From the NCBI GenBank assembly GCA_019279435.1, contig JAAALK010000286.1, positions 28,085,712-28,149,711 on the forward strand: a stretch of DNA of 64,000 nucleotides, given 5' to 3'. The notes beneath the pieces are model-generated. The model did no database searches and was not told the origin of the DNA. It saw only the letters and a program-made list of their open reading frames with translations. Position numbers and translations under genes: made by a program. This document shows, in pieces, positions 34,501 through 44,581 of this stretch. The stretch comes from Zizania palustris. Lineage: Eukaryota > Streptophyta > Magnoliopsida > Poales > Poaceae. Numbering within the stretch: position 1 is the stretch's first letter; every line of letters starts with the position of its first letter.

Positions 34501-34822
34501 TATAAAAAGGGGAAAACGGAGATTACCGAGAGTTTTTACCGCATTCATCACCTGCAATTCCCCTTTCTCCCAATCTTCCCACTCCTTGAGCACTTGAGAG
34601 CGATGGCGAGAACTAGCCACACCACTCCCGCGGCGGCCAACACATTGGTTGCAGAGACAGGCGTGGGCTGCTTCGGCAGCGGCGGTAATGGCGGGAGGTC
34701 CGAGCGGTGCTTGGCCTAGGAACCCTCGGGCGCTCCGCCCACCTTCCAAGAAGAAAATTGCGCAAAGCTTCCTCATCGGCCAGTCGTTGAGCACTGCTGA
34801 ATCAATAGAAGAGGCAGTGGAA
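34501..34822 (+). CDS. Antisense ORF of Tat element, 5' end (cut by gap)
   Basis: Opposite to gag-pol, a TATAAAAAGG box at 34501 is followed about 100 bp later by an ATG at 34603 (MARTSHTTPAAANTLV). That frame stops at 34717, but a frame shifted by one stays open from at least 34649 into the N gap (AGGPSGAWPRNPRALRPPSK and on), so one indel probably separates them. Tat-lineage elements are known to carry an extra ORF, often antisense, between integrase and the 3' LTR. Its product cannot be named from this fragment. Confidence 0.55.
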
Positions 34823-35822
34823 NNNNNNNNNNNNNNNNNNNNNNNNNNNNNNNNNNNNNNNNNNNNNNNNNNNNNNNNNNNNNNNNNNNNNNNNNNNNNN
34901 NNNNNNNNNNNNNNNNNNNNNNNNNNNNNNNNNNNNNNNNNNNNNNNNNNNNNNNNNNNNNNNNNNNNNNNNNNNNNNNNNNNNNNNNNNNNNNNNNNNN
35001 NNNNNNNNNNNNNNNNNNNNNNNNNNNNNNNNNNNNNNNNNNNNNNNNNNNNNNNNNNNNNNNNNNNNNNNNNNNNNNNNNNNNNNNNNNNNNNNNNNNN
35101 NNNNNNNNNNNNNNNNNNNNNNNNNNNNNNNNNNNNNNNNNNNNNNNNNNNNNNNNNNNNNNNNNNNNNNNNNNNNNNNNNNNNNNNNNNNNNNNNNNNN
35201 NNNNNNNNNNNNNNNNNNNNNNNNNNNNNNNNNNNNNNNNNNNNNNNNNNNNNNNNNNNNNNNNNNNNNNNNNNNNNNNNNNNNNNNNNNNNNNNNNNNN
35301 NNNNNNNNNNNNNNNNNNNNNNNNNNNNNNNNNNNNNNNNNNNNNNNNNNNNNNNNNNNNNNNNNNNNNNNNNNNNNNNNNNNNNNNNNNNNNNNNNNNN
35401 NNNNNNNNNNNNNNNNNNNNNNNNNNNNNNNNNNNNNNNNNNNNNNNNNNNNNNNNNNNNNNNNNNNNNNNNNNNNNNNNNNNNNNNNNNNNNNNNNNNN
35501 NNNNNNNNNNNNNNNNNNNNNNNNNNNNNNNNNNNNNNNNNNNNNNNNNNNNNNNNNNNNNNNNNNNNNNNNNNNNNNNNNNNNNNNNNNNNNNNNNNNN
35601 NNNNNNNNNNNNNNNNNNNNNNNNNNNNNNNNNNNNNNNNNNNNNNNNNNNNNNNNNNNNNNNNNNNNNNNNNNNNNNNNNNNNNNNNNNNNNNNNNNNN
35701 NNNNNNNNNNNNNNNNNNNNNNNNNNNNNNNNNNNNNNNNNNNNNNNNNNNNNNNNNNNNNNNNNNNNNNNNNNNNNNNNNNNNNNNNNNNNNNNNNNNN
35801 NNNNNNNNNNNNNNNNNNNNNN
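34823..35822. other. Assembly gap (1000 Ns)
   Basis: Exactly 1000 undetermined bases, probably a placeholder of arbitrary length. It hides the end of RT, RNase H, integrase and most of the antisense ORF. Apparent frames spanning it are artefacts. Confidence 0.98.
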
Positions 35823-36480
35823 ATTTTTCGGGGTTGAGGCGTACTCCACATGCTCGGAGGCTCTCGAAAGTTTCAGCTAGATCTAGGCTATGCTGGTGCT
35901 TTTGTACACTTTTTATTACAATATCGTCCATGTAGGCCTCGACATTGCGGCCTATCTGATGACCTAAAGCCTTAGCTATTAAGCGAGAAAATGTGGCTCC
36001 GGCATTCCGCAAACCAAAAGGCATTCTTACATAGCAGAATACTCCAGAAGGAGTTATAAAACTTGTCTTTGCTTCGTCTTCGCGTTTCAGCCACACTTGA
36101 TGGTACCCGGAATAGGCGTCGAGGAAGCTTAACAATTCGGAGCCGGCTGTGGAATCTATTAATTGATCTATTCGGGGCATTGGGTAGGGGTCTCGCGGGC
36201 ATGCTTTATTTAATGAGGTGAAGTCGATACACATGCGCCATTTGCTCGAGTCCTTTTTCTTTACAAAAACAGGGTTGGCAACCACTCAGTATGGGCCACC
36301 TCCCTGATAATGCCAGCTTTTAACAATTTTTTCTACTTCGGCCTTGGCTAAGCTTGCTCTTTCTGCTGATAGCTTTCGGAGCCCCTGGCGCACCGGCCTG
36401 GCCTTCGGGTTGACGAGCAGACTATGCTCGATGATGCTTCGGTCAACCCCGGTGATATCTTCGTCGGTCCAGGCGAACAT
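35823..36480 (-). pseudogene. Tat element reverse transcriptase, 5' part
   Basis: The RT of the minus-strand gypsy element: the frame before 36286 has MFAWTDEDITGVDRSIIEHS (the gypsy FAW..EDMPGI-like entry). A TGA at about 36284 follows GGGPY, then VANPVFVKKKDSSKWRMCID, DAYSGYHQV, MPFGLRNAGATFSRL and the catalytic EAYMDDIVIKS at about 35930. It is cut by the N gap after RLNPEK. Confidence 0.93.
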
Positions 36481-36482
36481 GT

Positions 36483-37300
36483 CTAGATTTTCTTGACGAC
36501 TTCTTCTAACGAGGCAGTTATTTCTGGAGATAGCCCATTGCCAAATTTTACTGGGTACTCTTTGCCGTTTTCTGAGATTATTCTTGTCTCAACATCACCC
36601 TCCGGGCTTGGCTTAAGCGAAGATCCCTTCGGAGGGCTCAATGCCTCCGGTACTTCCTCGGCGCTTTTCGCCACATTATGCACTTGTCGGGGGTCCAATG
36701 GCTGTCCGTGGCCATACTCTGTCCTTCTGGCTACAGCCTGGTCTCCTGAAATAGTGAGCACCCCACCTTGCATGGGCATTTTGAGACAAAGGTAATTGTG
36801 ATGTGCTATAGCCCCGAATTGGTTCAACATCCCTCGACCGAAGATAGCATTATAAGCGTAAGGGGCATCCACCACATCGAAATCACCTCTTCTACTCGGG
36901 CCAGCGGCCCCTCTCCGAAGGCAACCTCGAGGCCTATTTGGCTGAGGGCATCGAGAGGCGGTCCTGAGAACCCTTGAAGCGGCCGGGCTGCTGGAAGCAG
37001 ATGCTTCCGAGGTATGCACATCTGGTCGAAGGCCTGGACGAAGAGTATGTCTGCGGAGCTCCCGCCATCTACTAGAATCCTTCGAACATCTGCCCCTGCT
37101 ATATCGGCAGAGATGACTAATGGGTCAGCATGGGGAAACTTCACCCCTACCGCATCGCTGGCTGTGAACGAGATGGGCACACGGGACCATTCTGGCATCC
37201 CTTCAGCGGAACTTGAAGTCCCAATGTGCCCAACCTCGCAGACGTACTCGCGGCGCTGTCTCTTGGACATGCTGCCGAGGGTCCCCCCTCCGGAGATGGG
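36483..37300 (-). pseudogene. Tat element aspartic protease region
   Basis: The protease active site VDGGSSADILF lies at about 37065. RPLQGFSG and the flap-side text follow. A frame change at about 36885 joins the protease to DVVDAPYAYNAIFGRGMLNQ, typical of gypsy PR C-termini. Another one-base loss near 36485-36490 (AAAA run before TCTAGACATG on minus) separates it from the RT frame. Confidence 0.85.
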
Positions 37301-38739
37301 CAGGACCACTCTCTTGCCGCGGTCTTGCGGATCTTCTTGCTTTGGTGGTGGCATAATACTGGCCACCGATAGCCGTATGGGGGCTTCGAGGGCACCAGCT
37401 CGGGCCACAGCTTGAACAGGCTCCGATCGTGTCGTCGGTGGAGCTCGATCCGAAGTACCTCGCCTGGTATTTCGCTCAAGGTATTCACCTCGAAGGGTTA
37501 ACACTGTCTTGCAGTCCTTTGTGTCATGGCTTCTATTGTCGCCATGTACGCAACAAAAATAACTCTGGCGCCTACCAAGCATCCTTTCTTGAGATCCTGG
37601 AGGCCCAGCCTTGAAACTTTTCCCTGCTGGAAATTGGCAGGTGCCTTCGAAGCTGAAGGTGTAATGTTTAGCACTTCCGAGCGGAAATGCTTCTTCCCTC
37701 GCCTGTACTCGCTGGGGCGGCTGTCTTGTGGAGGTTGCGGTGTAGCGGCGGCTTCTGGCTCCCCTTTGACTTCCCGGAGGGTGGGTAGTGTTGCTTCAAC
37801 TCGCCGCAGGCATCCTTCCTCTGCCTTGGCATACTGTTCGAAGTATGCCATGAGCTGCGCCACGGACGTTACCGGCTTCCGATGGAGTTTGCTGAGGAGG
37901 TCGGGGTTCAGCACCCCTTCGCGGGCAGCATCAACTACTGAGGAGGTAGAGAGGCCCTTGATTTGTGACTTGGTGTGGGCGAAGCGTGTGAAGTACTCCC
38001 GGAGGGTTTCTCCCACCCGCTGCTTTACTTGAAACAAACTTCCTGTGGACATTGGGGCCACGAAGGTACCTTGGAAGTTGCTCACGAATTTCTTTTTGAG
38101 CTGCTCCCATGAACTGATCGATCCTGGCTTTAAGGACCAGAACCAGCGGAGCGCCACGCCTTCGAGAGCGAGGGGGAAGCATTATTCCATGGTGCTTCGC
38201 ACCCCTCCGCTTGCTTCTATAGCCAGGGCGTAAGAGCGGGCGAATTCTCCGGGGTCCGACCCCCCGGAGTATTTGTGCAGCTTCGAGGCCTTGAACTTGG
38301 GGTCGAAAGGCACTCTCTGCAGATCAGGGTGCAACGGAGACTCATTATCGAAGGAGGCATTCTCGGCCTCCTCTTGGACTTGTATAACTTCTGGGGGATT
38401 GCGGGCTCCATCGTCTTGAGGCCCCCTTGGAGTTTAGGTGGAAGCTTGAGCGTGGAGTCGGTCGGCGGCCTCTTGCCTCCATCTGGATACCTCCTCCCGA
38501 AGCCTGGCTAGCTGCGTAGCCTCGGTTTCGGGAGGGCCTTCGTCTTCGTCGGAGGGTACTTCTGGATCCTGGCTTGCTGCGTAGTCGGTCTGAAGCGTTG
38601 TAGGAGGAGGCAGAGGGCCCCAGGACGCTCGACGCCCAGTGACCTCTGCGGGAATCGCCGGATTAGCCGAGGGTCCGGCTCCGTTGGTCCGAGGGGACCT
38701 TTGAAGGGGACCCGAAGCTTGACCACGCTTCGGAGGCAT
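37301..38739 (-). pseudogene. Tat element gag
   Basis: Probable start ATG at 38739 (MPPKRGQASGPLQRSPRTNG). The N-terminus ends with a charged, helix-like stretch (LARLREEVSRWRQEAADRL) and a stop at 38434. The capsid-like Retrotrans_gag core lies at 37498-38157 (SWEQLKKKFVSNFQ, REYFTRFAHTKSQI, VAQLMAYFEQYAKAEE), shifted in frame. A zinc-knuckle-like CxxHG...H...C piece (CCVHGDNRSHDTKDC) lies near 37555 in yet another frame. Several indels prevent one open frame. Confidence 0.8.
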
Positions 38740-38927
38740 GGCTAGCCGTTGAGATGTCTTGGAGATGGAGGACTTCGAACGACTCGAGGGGTCGAGGGAA
38801 GGCCTTCGAGCTGCACTAAGAAGCCCTCAACTGAAGGGTGCGCGGAGTCTCTGGACTCCGAGGCTCCCTCCGTAAGTGCTCTTCAGAGTGCAGTCAGTGG
38901 TAGGGAACAAGCTTTTAGAACTTGGAT

Positions 38928-38944
38928 CCCCACGGACGGCGCCA
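38928..38944 (-). other. Tat element primer-binding site
   Basis: TGGCGCCGTCCGTGGGG on minus, two bases after the 5' LTR. TGGCGCCG is the usual start of tRNA-Asp-type primer sites in Athila/Tat elements. Confidence 0.7.
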
Positions 38945-38946
38945 AC

Positions 38947-39444
38947 TGTTGGCGTAAAAGTTACACCAACAGGTTCTCGGTAATCAAGAACGGACAAACA
39001 AGAAGTTTGTGCTTTTAGGACGAACTCGAGCCTCCGTAAAGGATAATAACTCAAGAGGTCCGAATGCGTGTGTTTGAACAACTGGTTCTGGATCCTTCTT
39101 ACAAGGTACAATGGGGGGTATTTATAGGGAAAAAGGCATAAGGAAAAGACCTATTTACCCCTACATTACAACTGACATAGTAGAATTTATTCGATATTAT
39201 AAACAAGGTTATACACGGTAAAGTGCCGTAGGGTAGATGGATAAACTGGACATCCAATCAATCACGTCTTCCTGCTTCGAGGCCTCCTTCCTCCCTTCGG
39301 AGGGTCCTCTATGACTTCGCATCGTGGCACCCTCCGGCTGTGTTGACGTATGCTTCGAACATCAGTCCGCCACCTTCAGGATCTTCCCAGAGCCCACGGA
39401 GGGTTAGTCTTTAAGTCTTGGGAATAAAGTAATTTCCCCCAACA
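38947..39444 (-). repeat. Tat element 5' LTR (498 bp)
   Basis: Partner of 33583-34080, same ends. Three of the four differences are CG in one copy and CA in the other. It is followed by ATATG (39445-39449). Confidence 0.95.
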
Positions 39445-39449
39445 ATATG
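39445..39449. repeat. Right target-site duplication ATATG
   Basis: Exact match to 33578-33582. It marks the insertion about 165-170 bp upstream of the rpoB start codon. Confidence 0.92.
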
Positions 39450-39613
39450 TATGAAATACATATATGAAATACGTATGTGGAGTTCCCGAGAATTTCATGT
39501 GATTCAGTAAACAGAATATAGATTCCATAATTGCTAGATCGATCCGTAGGGATTGATGAAGAGTGAGCTGATAATGGAATTTTTCTTCGACAAACAGGAA
39601 ACTTAAGATTAAG
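39450..39613 (+). promoter_or_regulatory. rpoB 5' flank (plastid)
   Basis: Plastid DNA directly before rpoB, beginning with TATGAAATACATATATG-type repeats. In plastids rpoB is transcribed by the nuclear-encoded polymerase from a promoter in this kind of position. I cannot name the exact motif here. Confidence 0.45.
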
Positions 39614-42600
39614 ATGCTCCGGAATGGAAATGAGAGAATGTCCACAATACCTGGATTTAGTCAGATCCAATTCGAGGGATTTTGTAGGTTCATTAATCAA
39701 GGCTTGGCAGAAGAACTTGAAAAGTTTCCAACAATTAAAGATCCAGATCACGAAATTGCATTTCAATTATTTGCGAAAGGATATCAATTGCTAGAACCTT
39801 TGATAAAAGAAAGGGATGCTGTGTATGAATCACTCACCTATTCTTCCGAATTATATGTATCCGCGAGATTAATTTTTGGTTTCGATGTGCAAAAGCAAAC
39901 CATTTCTATTGGAAACATTCCTATAATGAATTCCTTAGGAACCTTTATAATAAATGGAATATACCGAATTGTGATCAATCAAATATTGCTAAGTCCTGGT
40001 ATTTACTACCGCTCGGAATTAGACCATAAGGGAATTTCTATCTACACCGGGACTATAATATCAGATTGGGGAGGAAGATCGGAATTAGCAATTGATAAAA
40101 AAGAAAGGATATGGGCTCGTGTGAGTAGAAAACAAAAGATATCTATTCTAATTCTATCATCAGCTATGGGTTCGAATCTAAGAGAAATTCTAGATAATGT
40201 TTCCTACCCTGAAATTTTCTTGTCTTTCCCGGATGCTAAGGAGAAGAAGAGGATTGAGTCAAAAGAAAAAGCTATTTTGGAGTTTTATCAACAATTTGCT
40301 TGTGTAGGCGGGGACCTGGTATTTTCGGAATCCTTATGTGAGGAATTACAAAAGAAATTTTTTCAACAAAAATGTGAATTAGGAAGGATTGGTCGACGAA
40401 ATATGAATCGAAGACTGAATCTTGATATACCTCAGAACAACGCATTCTTGTTACCGCGAGATGTATTGGCCGCTACGGATCATTTGATTGGAATGAAATT
40501 TGGAACGGGTATACTTGACGATGACGATATGAATCACTTGAAAAATAAACGTATTCGTTCGATTGCGGATCTGTTACAAGATCAATTCGGACTGGCTCTT
40601 GGTCGTTTACAACATGCGGTTCAAAAAACTATCCGTAGAGTATTCATACGTCAATCGAAACCGACTCCACAAACTTTGGTAACTCCAACTTCAACCTCGA
40701 TTTTATTAATAACTACTTATGAGACCTTCTTTGGCACATACCCCTTATCTCAAGTTTTCGATCAAACCAATCCATTGACACAAACTGTTCATGGGCGAAA
40801 AGTGAGTTGTTTGGGTCCTGGAGGATTGACGGGGAGAACTGCAAGTTTTCGGAGCCGAGATATCCATCCGAGTCACTATGGTCGTATTTGTCCAATTGAC
40901 ACGTCCGAAGGAATCCATGTTGGACTTACTGGATCCTTAGCTATTCATGCGAGAATCGATCACTGGTGGGGATCCATAGAGAGTCCGTTTTATGAAATAT
41001 CTGAGAAAGCAAAACAAAAAAAAGAGAGACAAGTAGTTTATTTATCACCAAATAGGGATGAATATTATATGATAGCAGCAGGAAATTCTTTGTCCTTGAA
41101 TCGGGGTATTCAGGAAGAACAGGTTGTTCCAGCTAGATACCGTCAAGAATTCCTGACTATTGCATGGGAACAGATTCATGTTAGAAGTATTTTTCCTTTC
41201 CAATATTTTTCTATTGGGGGTTCTCTCATTCCTTTTATTGAACATAATGATGCGAATCGAGCTTTAATGAGTTCTAATATGCAGCGCCAAGCAGTTCCGC
41301 TTTCTCGGTCCGAGAAGTGCATTGTTGGAACTGGATTGGAACGCCAAACAGCTCTAGATTCGAGGGTTTCTGTTATAGCAGAACGCGAGGGAAAGATCAT
41401 TTCTACGGATAGTCACAAGATCCTTTTATCAAGTAGTGGGAAGGCTATAAGTATTCCTTTAGTTACACATCGGCGCTCTAACAAAAATACTTGTATGCAC
41501 CAAAAACCCCGGGTTCCGAGGGGTAAATTCATTAAAAAAGGACAAATTTTAGCGGAGGGGGCGGCTACAGTTGGTGGGGAACTTGCTTTAGGAAAAAACG
41601 TATTAGTAGCTTATATGCCATGGGAAGGTTACAATTTTGAAGACGCAGTACTAATTAGCGAACGTTTGGTATATGAGGGTATTTATACTTCTTTTCACAT
41701 CCGAAAATATGAAATTCAGACGGATACGACAAGCCAAGGCTCCGCTGAAAAAATAACTAAAGAAATACCACATCTAGAAGAACATTTACTCCGCAATTTG
41801 GACAGAAATGGAGTTGTGAAGTTGGGGTCCTGGGTAGAAACAGGCGATATTTTAGTAGGTAAATTAACGCCTCAGATACCGAGCGAATCGTCCTATATCG
41901 CGGAAGCTGGATTATTACGGGCCATATTTGGTCTTGAGGTATCCACTTCAAAAGAAACTTCTCTCAAACTACCTATAGGTGGAAGAGGGCGCGTTATCGA
42001 TGTGAAATGGATCCAGAGGGACCCCCTCGACATAATGGTTCGTGTATATATTTTACAGAAACGTGAAATCAAAGTTGGGGATAAAGTAGCCGGAAGACAC
42101 GGGAATAAGGGGATCATTTCCAAAATTTTGCCTAGGCAAGATATGCCCTATTTGCAAGATGGAATGCCTATTGATATGGTCTTCAATCCCTTAGGAGTAC
42201 CCTCACGAATGAATGTGGGACAAATATTTGAAAGCTCGCTCGGATTAGCAGGGGATCTGCTAAAGAAACATTATAGAATAGCACCCTTTGATGAGAGATA
42301 TGAGCAAGAGGCTTCAAGAAAACTTGTGTTTTCAGAATTATATGAAGCCAGTAAACAAACAAAAAATCCGTGGGTATTTGAACCCGAGTACCCAGGAAAA
42401 AGCAGAATATTTGATGGAAGAACAGGAGACCCCTTCGAACAGCCTGTTCTAATAGGGAAGTCCTATATCTTAAAATTAATTCATCAAGTTGATGAGAAAA
42501 TCCACGGACGCTCTACCGGGCCCTATTCACTTGTTACACAACAACCCGTTAGAGGAAGAGCCAAGCAAGGGGGACAACGAATAGGAGAAATGGAAGTTTG

Positions 42601-42841
42601 GGCTTTAGAAGGATTTGGTGTTGCTCATATTTTACAAGAGATACTTACTTATAAATCTGATCATCTTATAGCTCGCCAAGAAATACTTAACGCTACGATC
42701 TGGGGAAAACGAATACCTAATCACGAGGATCCTCCAGAATCTTTTCGAGTGCTGGTTCGAGAACTACGATCTTTGGCTCTAGAACTGAATCATTTCCTTG
42801 TATCTGAGAAGAACTTCCAGGTTAATAGGGAAGAAGTTTGA
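39614..42841 (+). CDS. rpoB: Plastid RNA polymerase beta subunit, intact ORF in nuclear copy
   Basis: This 1075-codon uninterrupted frame has the length of grass plastid rpoB. It encodes the beta subunit of the bacterial-type plastid RNA polymerase. It starts MLRNGNERMSTIPGFSQIQF. Visible catalytic blocks include GRHGNKGIISK at about residue 827 and EMEVWALEGFGVAHILQE near 990, both conserved in all beta subunits. rpoC1 follows 37 bp later as in the plastid rpoB-rpoC1-rpoC2 operon. The neighbouring plastid genes are broken, so an open frame of this length is best explained by recent transfer. Not expected to function in the nucleus. Confidence 0.95.
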   Translation: MLRNGNERMSTIPGFSQIQFEGFCRFINQGLAEELEKFPTIKDPDHEIAFQLFAKGYQLLEPLIKERDAVYESLTYSSELYVSARLIFGFDVQKQTISIGNIPIMNSLGTFIINGIYRIVINQILLSPGIYYRSELDHKGISIYTGTIISDWGGRSELAIDKKERIWARVSRKQKISILILSSAMGSNLREILDNVSYPEIFLSFPDAKEKKRIESKEKAILEFYQQFACVGGDLVFSESLCEELQKKFFQQKCELGRIGRRNMNRRLNLDIPQNNAFLLPRDVLAATDHLIGMKFGTGILDDDDMNHLKNKRIRSIADLLQDQFGLALGRLQHAVQKTIRRVFIRQSKPTPQTLVTPTSTSILLITTYETFFGTYPLSQVFDQTNPLTQTVHGRKVSCLGPGGLTGRTASFRSRDIHPSHYGRICPIDTSEGIHVGLTGSLAIHARIDHWWGSIESPFYEISEKAKQKKERQVVYLSPNRDEYYMIAAGNSLSLNRGIQEEQVVPARYRQEFLTIAWEQIHVRSIFPFQYFSIGGSLIPFIEHNDANRALMSSNMQRQAVPLSRSEKCIVGTGLERQTALDSRVSVIAEREGKIISTDSHKILLSSSGKAISIPLVTHRRSNKNTCMHQKPRVPRGKFIKKGQILAEGAATVGGELALGKNVLVAYMPWEGYNFEDAVLISERLVYEGIYTSFHIRKYEIQTDTTSQGSAEKITKEIPHLEEHLLRNLDRNGVVKLGSWVETGDILVGKLTPQIPSESSYIAEAGLLRAIFGLEVSTSKETSLKLPIGGRGRVIDVKWIQRDPLDIMVRVYILQKREIKVGDKVAGRHGNKGIISKILPRQDMPYLQDGMPIDMVFNPLGVPSRMNVGQIFESSLGLAGDLLKKHYRIAPFDERYEQEASRKLVFSELYEASKQTKNPWVFEPEYPGKSRIFDGRTGDPFEQPVLIGKSYILKLIHQVDEKIHGRSTGPYSLVTQQPVRGRAKQGGQRIGEMEVWALEGFGVAHILQEILTYKSDHLIARQEILNATIWGKRIPNHEDPPESFRVLVRELRSLALELNHFLVSEKNFQVNREEV

Positions 42842-42878
42842 TCGGAATAAATATAAATTCTTTTCTTATTTCTATTTT

Positions 42879-43893
42879 ATGATTGACCAATATAAACATC
42901 AACAACTTCAAATTGGACTCGTTTCCCCTCAACAAATAAAGGCTTGGGCTAACAAAATACTACCTAATGGGGAAGTCATTGGCGAAGTAACAAGGCCCTC
43001 TACTTTTCATTATAAAACGGATAAACCAGAAAAAGATGGATTGTTTTGCGAAAAAATCTTTGGACCCATAAAAAGCGGAATTTGTGCTTGTGGAAATTCT
43101 CGAGCGAGCGGAGTTGAAAACGAAGACGAAAGATTTTGCCAAAAATGCGGAGTAGAATTTGTGGATTCTCGGATACGAAGATATCAAATGGGATATATCA
43201 AACTCGCATGTCCCGTGACTCATGTATGGTATTTGAAAGGTCTTCCTAGTTATATCGCGAATCTTTTAGATAAACCCCTTAAGAAATTGGAGGGCCTAGT
43301 ATACGGCGATTTCTCTTTTGCTAGGCCCAGCGCTAAAAAACCAACTTTCTTACGATTACGAGGTTTATTCGAAGATGAAATTTCATCCTGTAACCATAGC
43401 ATTTCTCCCTTTTTTTCTACCCCGGGCTTTGCAACATTTCGAAATCGGGAAATTGCGACAGGAGCAGGTGCTATTAGAGAACAATTAGCAGATTTGGATT
43501 TGCGAATTATTTTAGAGAATTCCTTGGTCGAATGGAAGGAATTAGAAGACGAGGGGTATAGTGGAGATGAATGGGAAGATAGAAAAAGACGAATAAGAAA
43601 AGTGTTTTTGATTAGACGCATGCAATTGGCGAAACATTTTCTTCAAACAAATGTAGAACCAGAATGGATGGTTTTATGCTTATTACCAGTTCTTCCTCCC
43701 GAATTAAGACCCATTGTTTATAGATCTGGGGATAAAGTAGTGACTTCGGATATTAATGAACTTTATAAGAGAGTTATCCGTCGGAACAACAATCTTGCCT
43801 ATCTATTAAAAAGAAGTGAATTAGCGCCAGCAGATTTAGTAATGTGCTAGGAAAAATTGGTACAAGAAGCCCTGGATACACTTCTTGATAGTG
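42879..43893 (+). pseudogene. rpoC1: rpoC1 5' half, truncated, with nonsense codon
   Basis: Beta' subunit of plastid RNA polymerase. The start is MIDQYKHQQLQIGLVSPQQI. A zinc-binding cysteine set is visible (CACG ... CQKCG, residues ~70-95). There is no intron, a grass trait. In-frame TAG at 43848-43850, where the family reads Gln (LVMCQEK), is a C-to-T change. The frame then continues as EKLVQEALDTLLDSG before breaking into inverted petA. About 338 of ~683 residues remain. Confidence 0.93.
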
Positions 43894-43905
43894 GGGAGTT
43901 ATCCT

Positions 43906-44304
43906 ATTTCCTATCTTTTCTTTCAACTCAGGAGAAATATGGTCGGGCGCTAATTCGAATCCCTCGGTCAAAATAAGAACAACATCCACATTCAACCCTC
44001 CCCTTTTCCCATTAGCAAGAACTTGTTTCAGTTGCATATCATAGGAAATTCGAAGAACTGCTTCAAATACAGTATCCAGAAGCATAGCTTTGGGAACTTC
44101 AATATCCATAGGCTCATTAGCTAAATGGCAATTGGCACATACAATTCATCCAGTTGCTTCTCGTGGGTTTTCATAACCCTGCTGCGCAAAAATGGGATAT
44201 GCATTTGAAATAGATGTCCGAGTTATTACGTATATCATGATCGATACAGAAATCGATCGAGTCATCTGTTCCTCTACCCAAGAAAAAGTATTTCTATTTT
44301 CCAT
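43906..44304 (-). pseudogene. petA: petA 5' part (cytochrome f), inverted, with nonsense codon
   Basis: Cytochrome f is the heme subunit of the b6f complex. The start ATG is at 44304 (MENRNTFSWVEEQMTRSISV), then YPIFAQQGYENPREATG. TGA at 44146-44148 stands where Arg is normal, directly before the heme-binding CANCH. The frame continues through DTVFEAVLRISYDMQLKQVL to SPELKEKIGN, where it meets rpoC1 tail to tail. A few bases at the joint (about 43894-43905) fit neither gene well. One codon near the end is lost. Confidence 0.9.
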
Positions 44305-44581
44305 GTCCAATCGCAGATCCCGGAATTTCTACAATAAATTAGATAGGTAGCTAAGCTAATCTAGTTCCCTATACACGAGTCTGTTGTCATTCTACTGCAA
44401 CAGTTGTACTGGAATGATGAATACCTTGAGCAGGTAGAAATAGAAAGAATTTTGCTAAAATAGAAAAGGGCTTTCTTTCTAAAGGAAGAAAGATGCTAAT
44501 TTGATTAATATCAGGAGATCGAATGAGTTTATGCTTCCATAATTGAATGATAAATGACAACAAGCGAAGGAGATAGGCGGC
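44305..44581. other. Plastid cemA-petA spacer
   Basis: Intergenic plastid DNA between petA and cemA in native order; no gene seen. Confidence 0.75.

Larger units (their letters stand above)
33583..39444 (-). mobile_element. Young Tat-type Ty3/gypsy element in plastid DNA
   Basis: Minus orientation: 5' LTR 38947-39444, primer site 38928-38944, gag, protease, RT, a 1000-N gap hiding RNase H/integrase, an antisense ORF, a polypurine tract (AGGGGCTAC read on minus, about 34081-34089), 3' LTR 33583-34080. The LTRs are 498 bp and differ at only four sites by hand alignment, all G/A. A perfect 5-bp duplication flanks it. Several coding breaks (frameshifts near 36480 and 36885, TGA near 36284) suggest it was not competent or decayed fast. 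The assignment to Tat rests on the primer type, RT style and antisense ORF. Confidence 0.93.

Noticed and set aside
34471..36285. Long open frames on both strands across 34823-35822
   Set aside because: They are made by the 1000 undetermined bases and say nothing about coding. Only the parts outside the gap were used.
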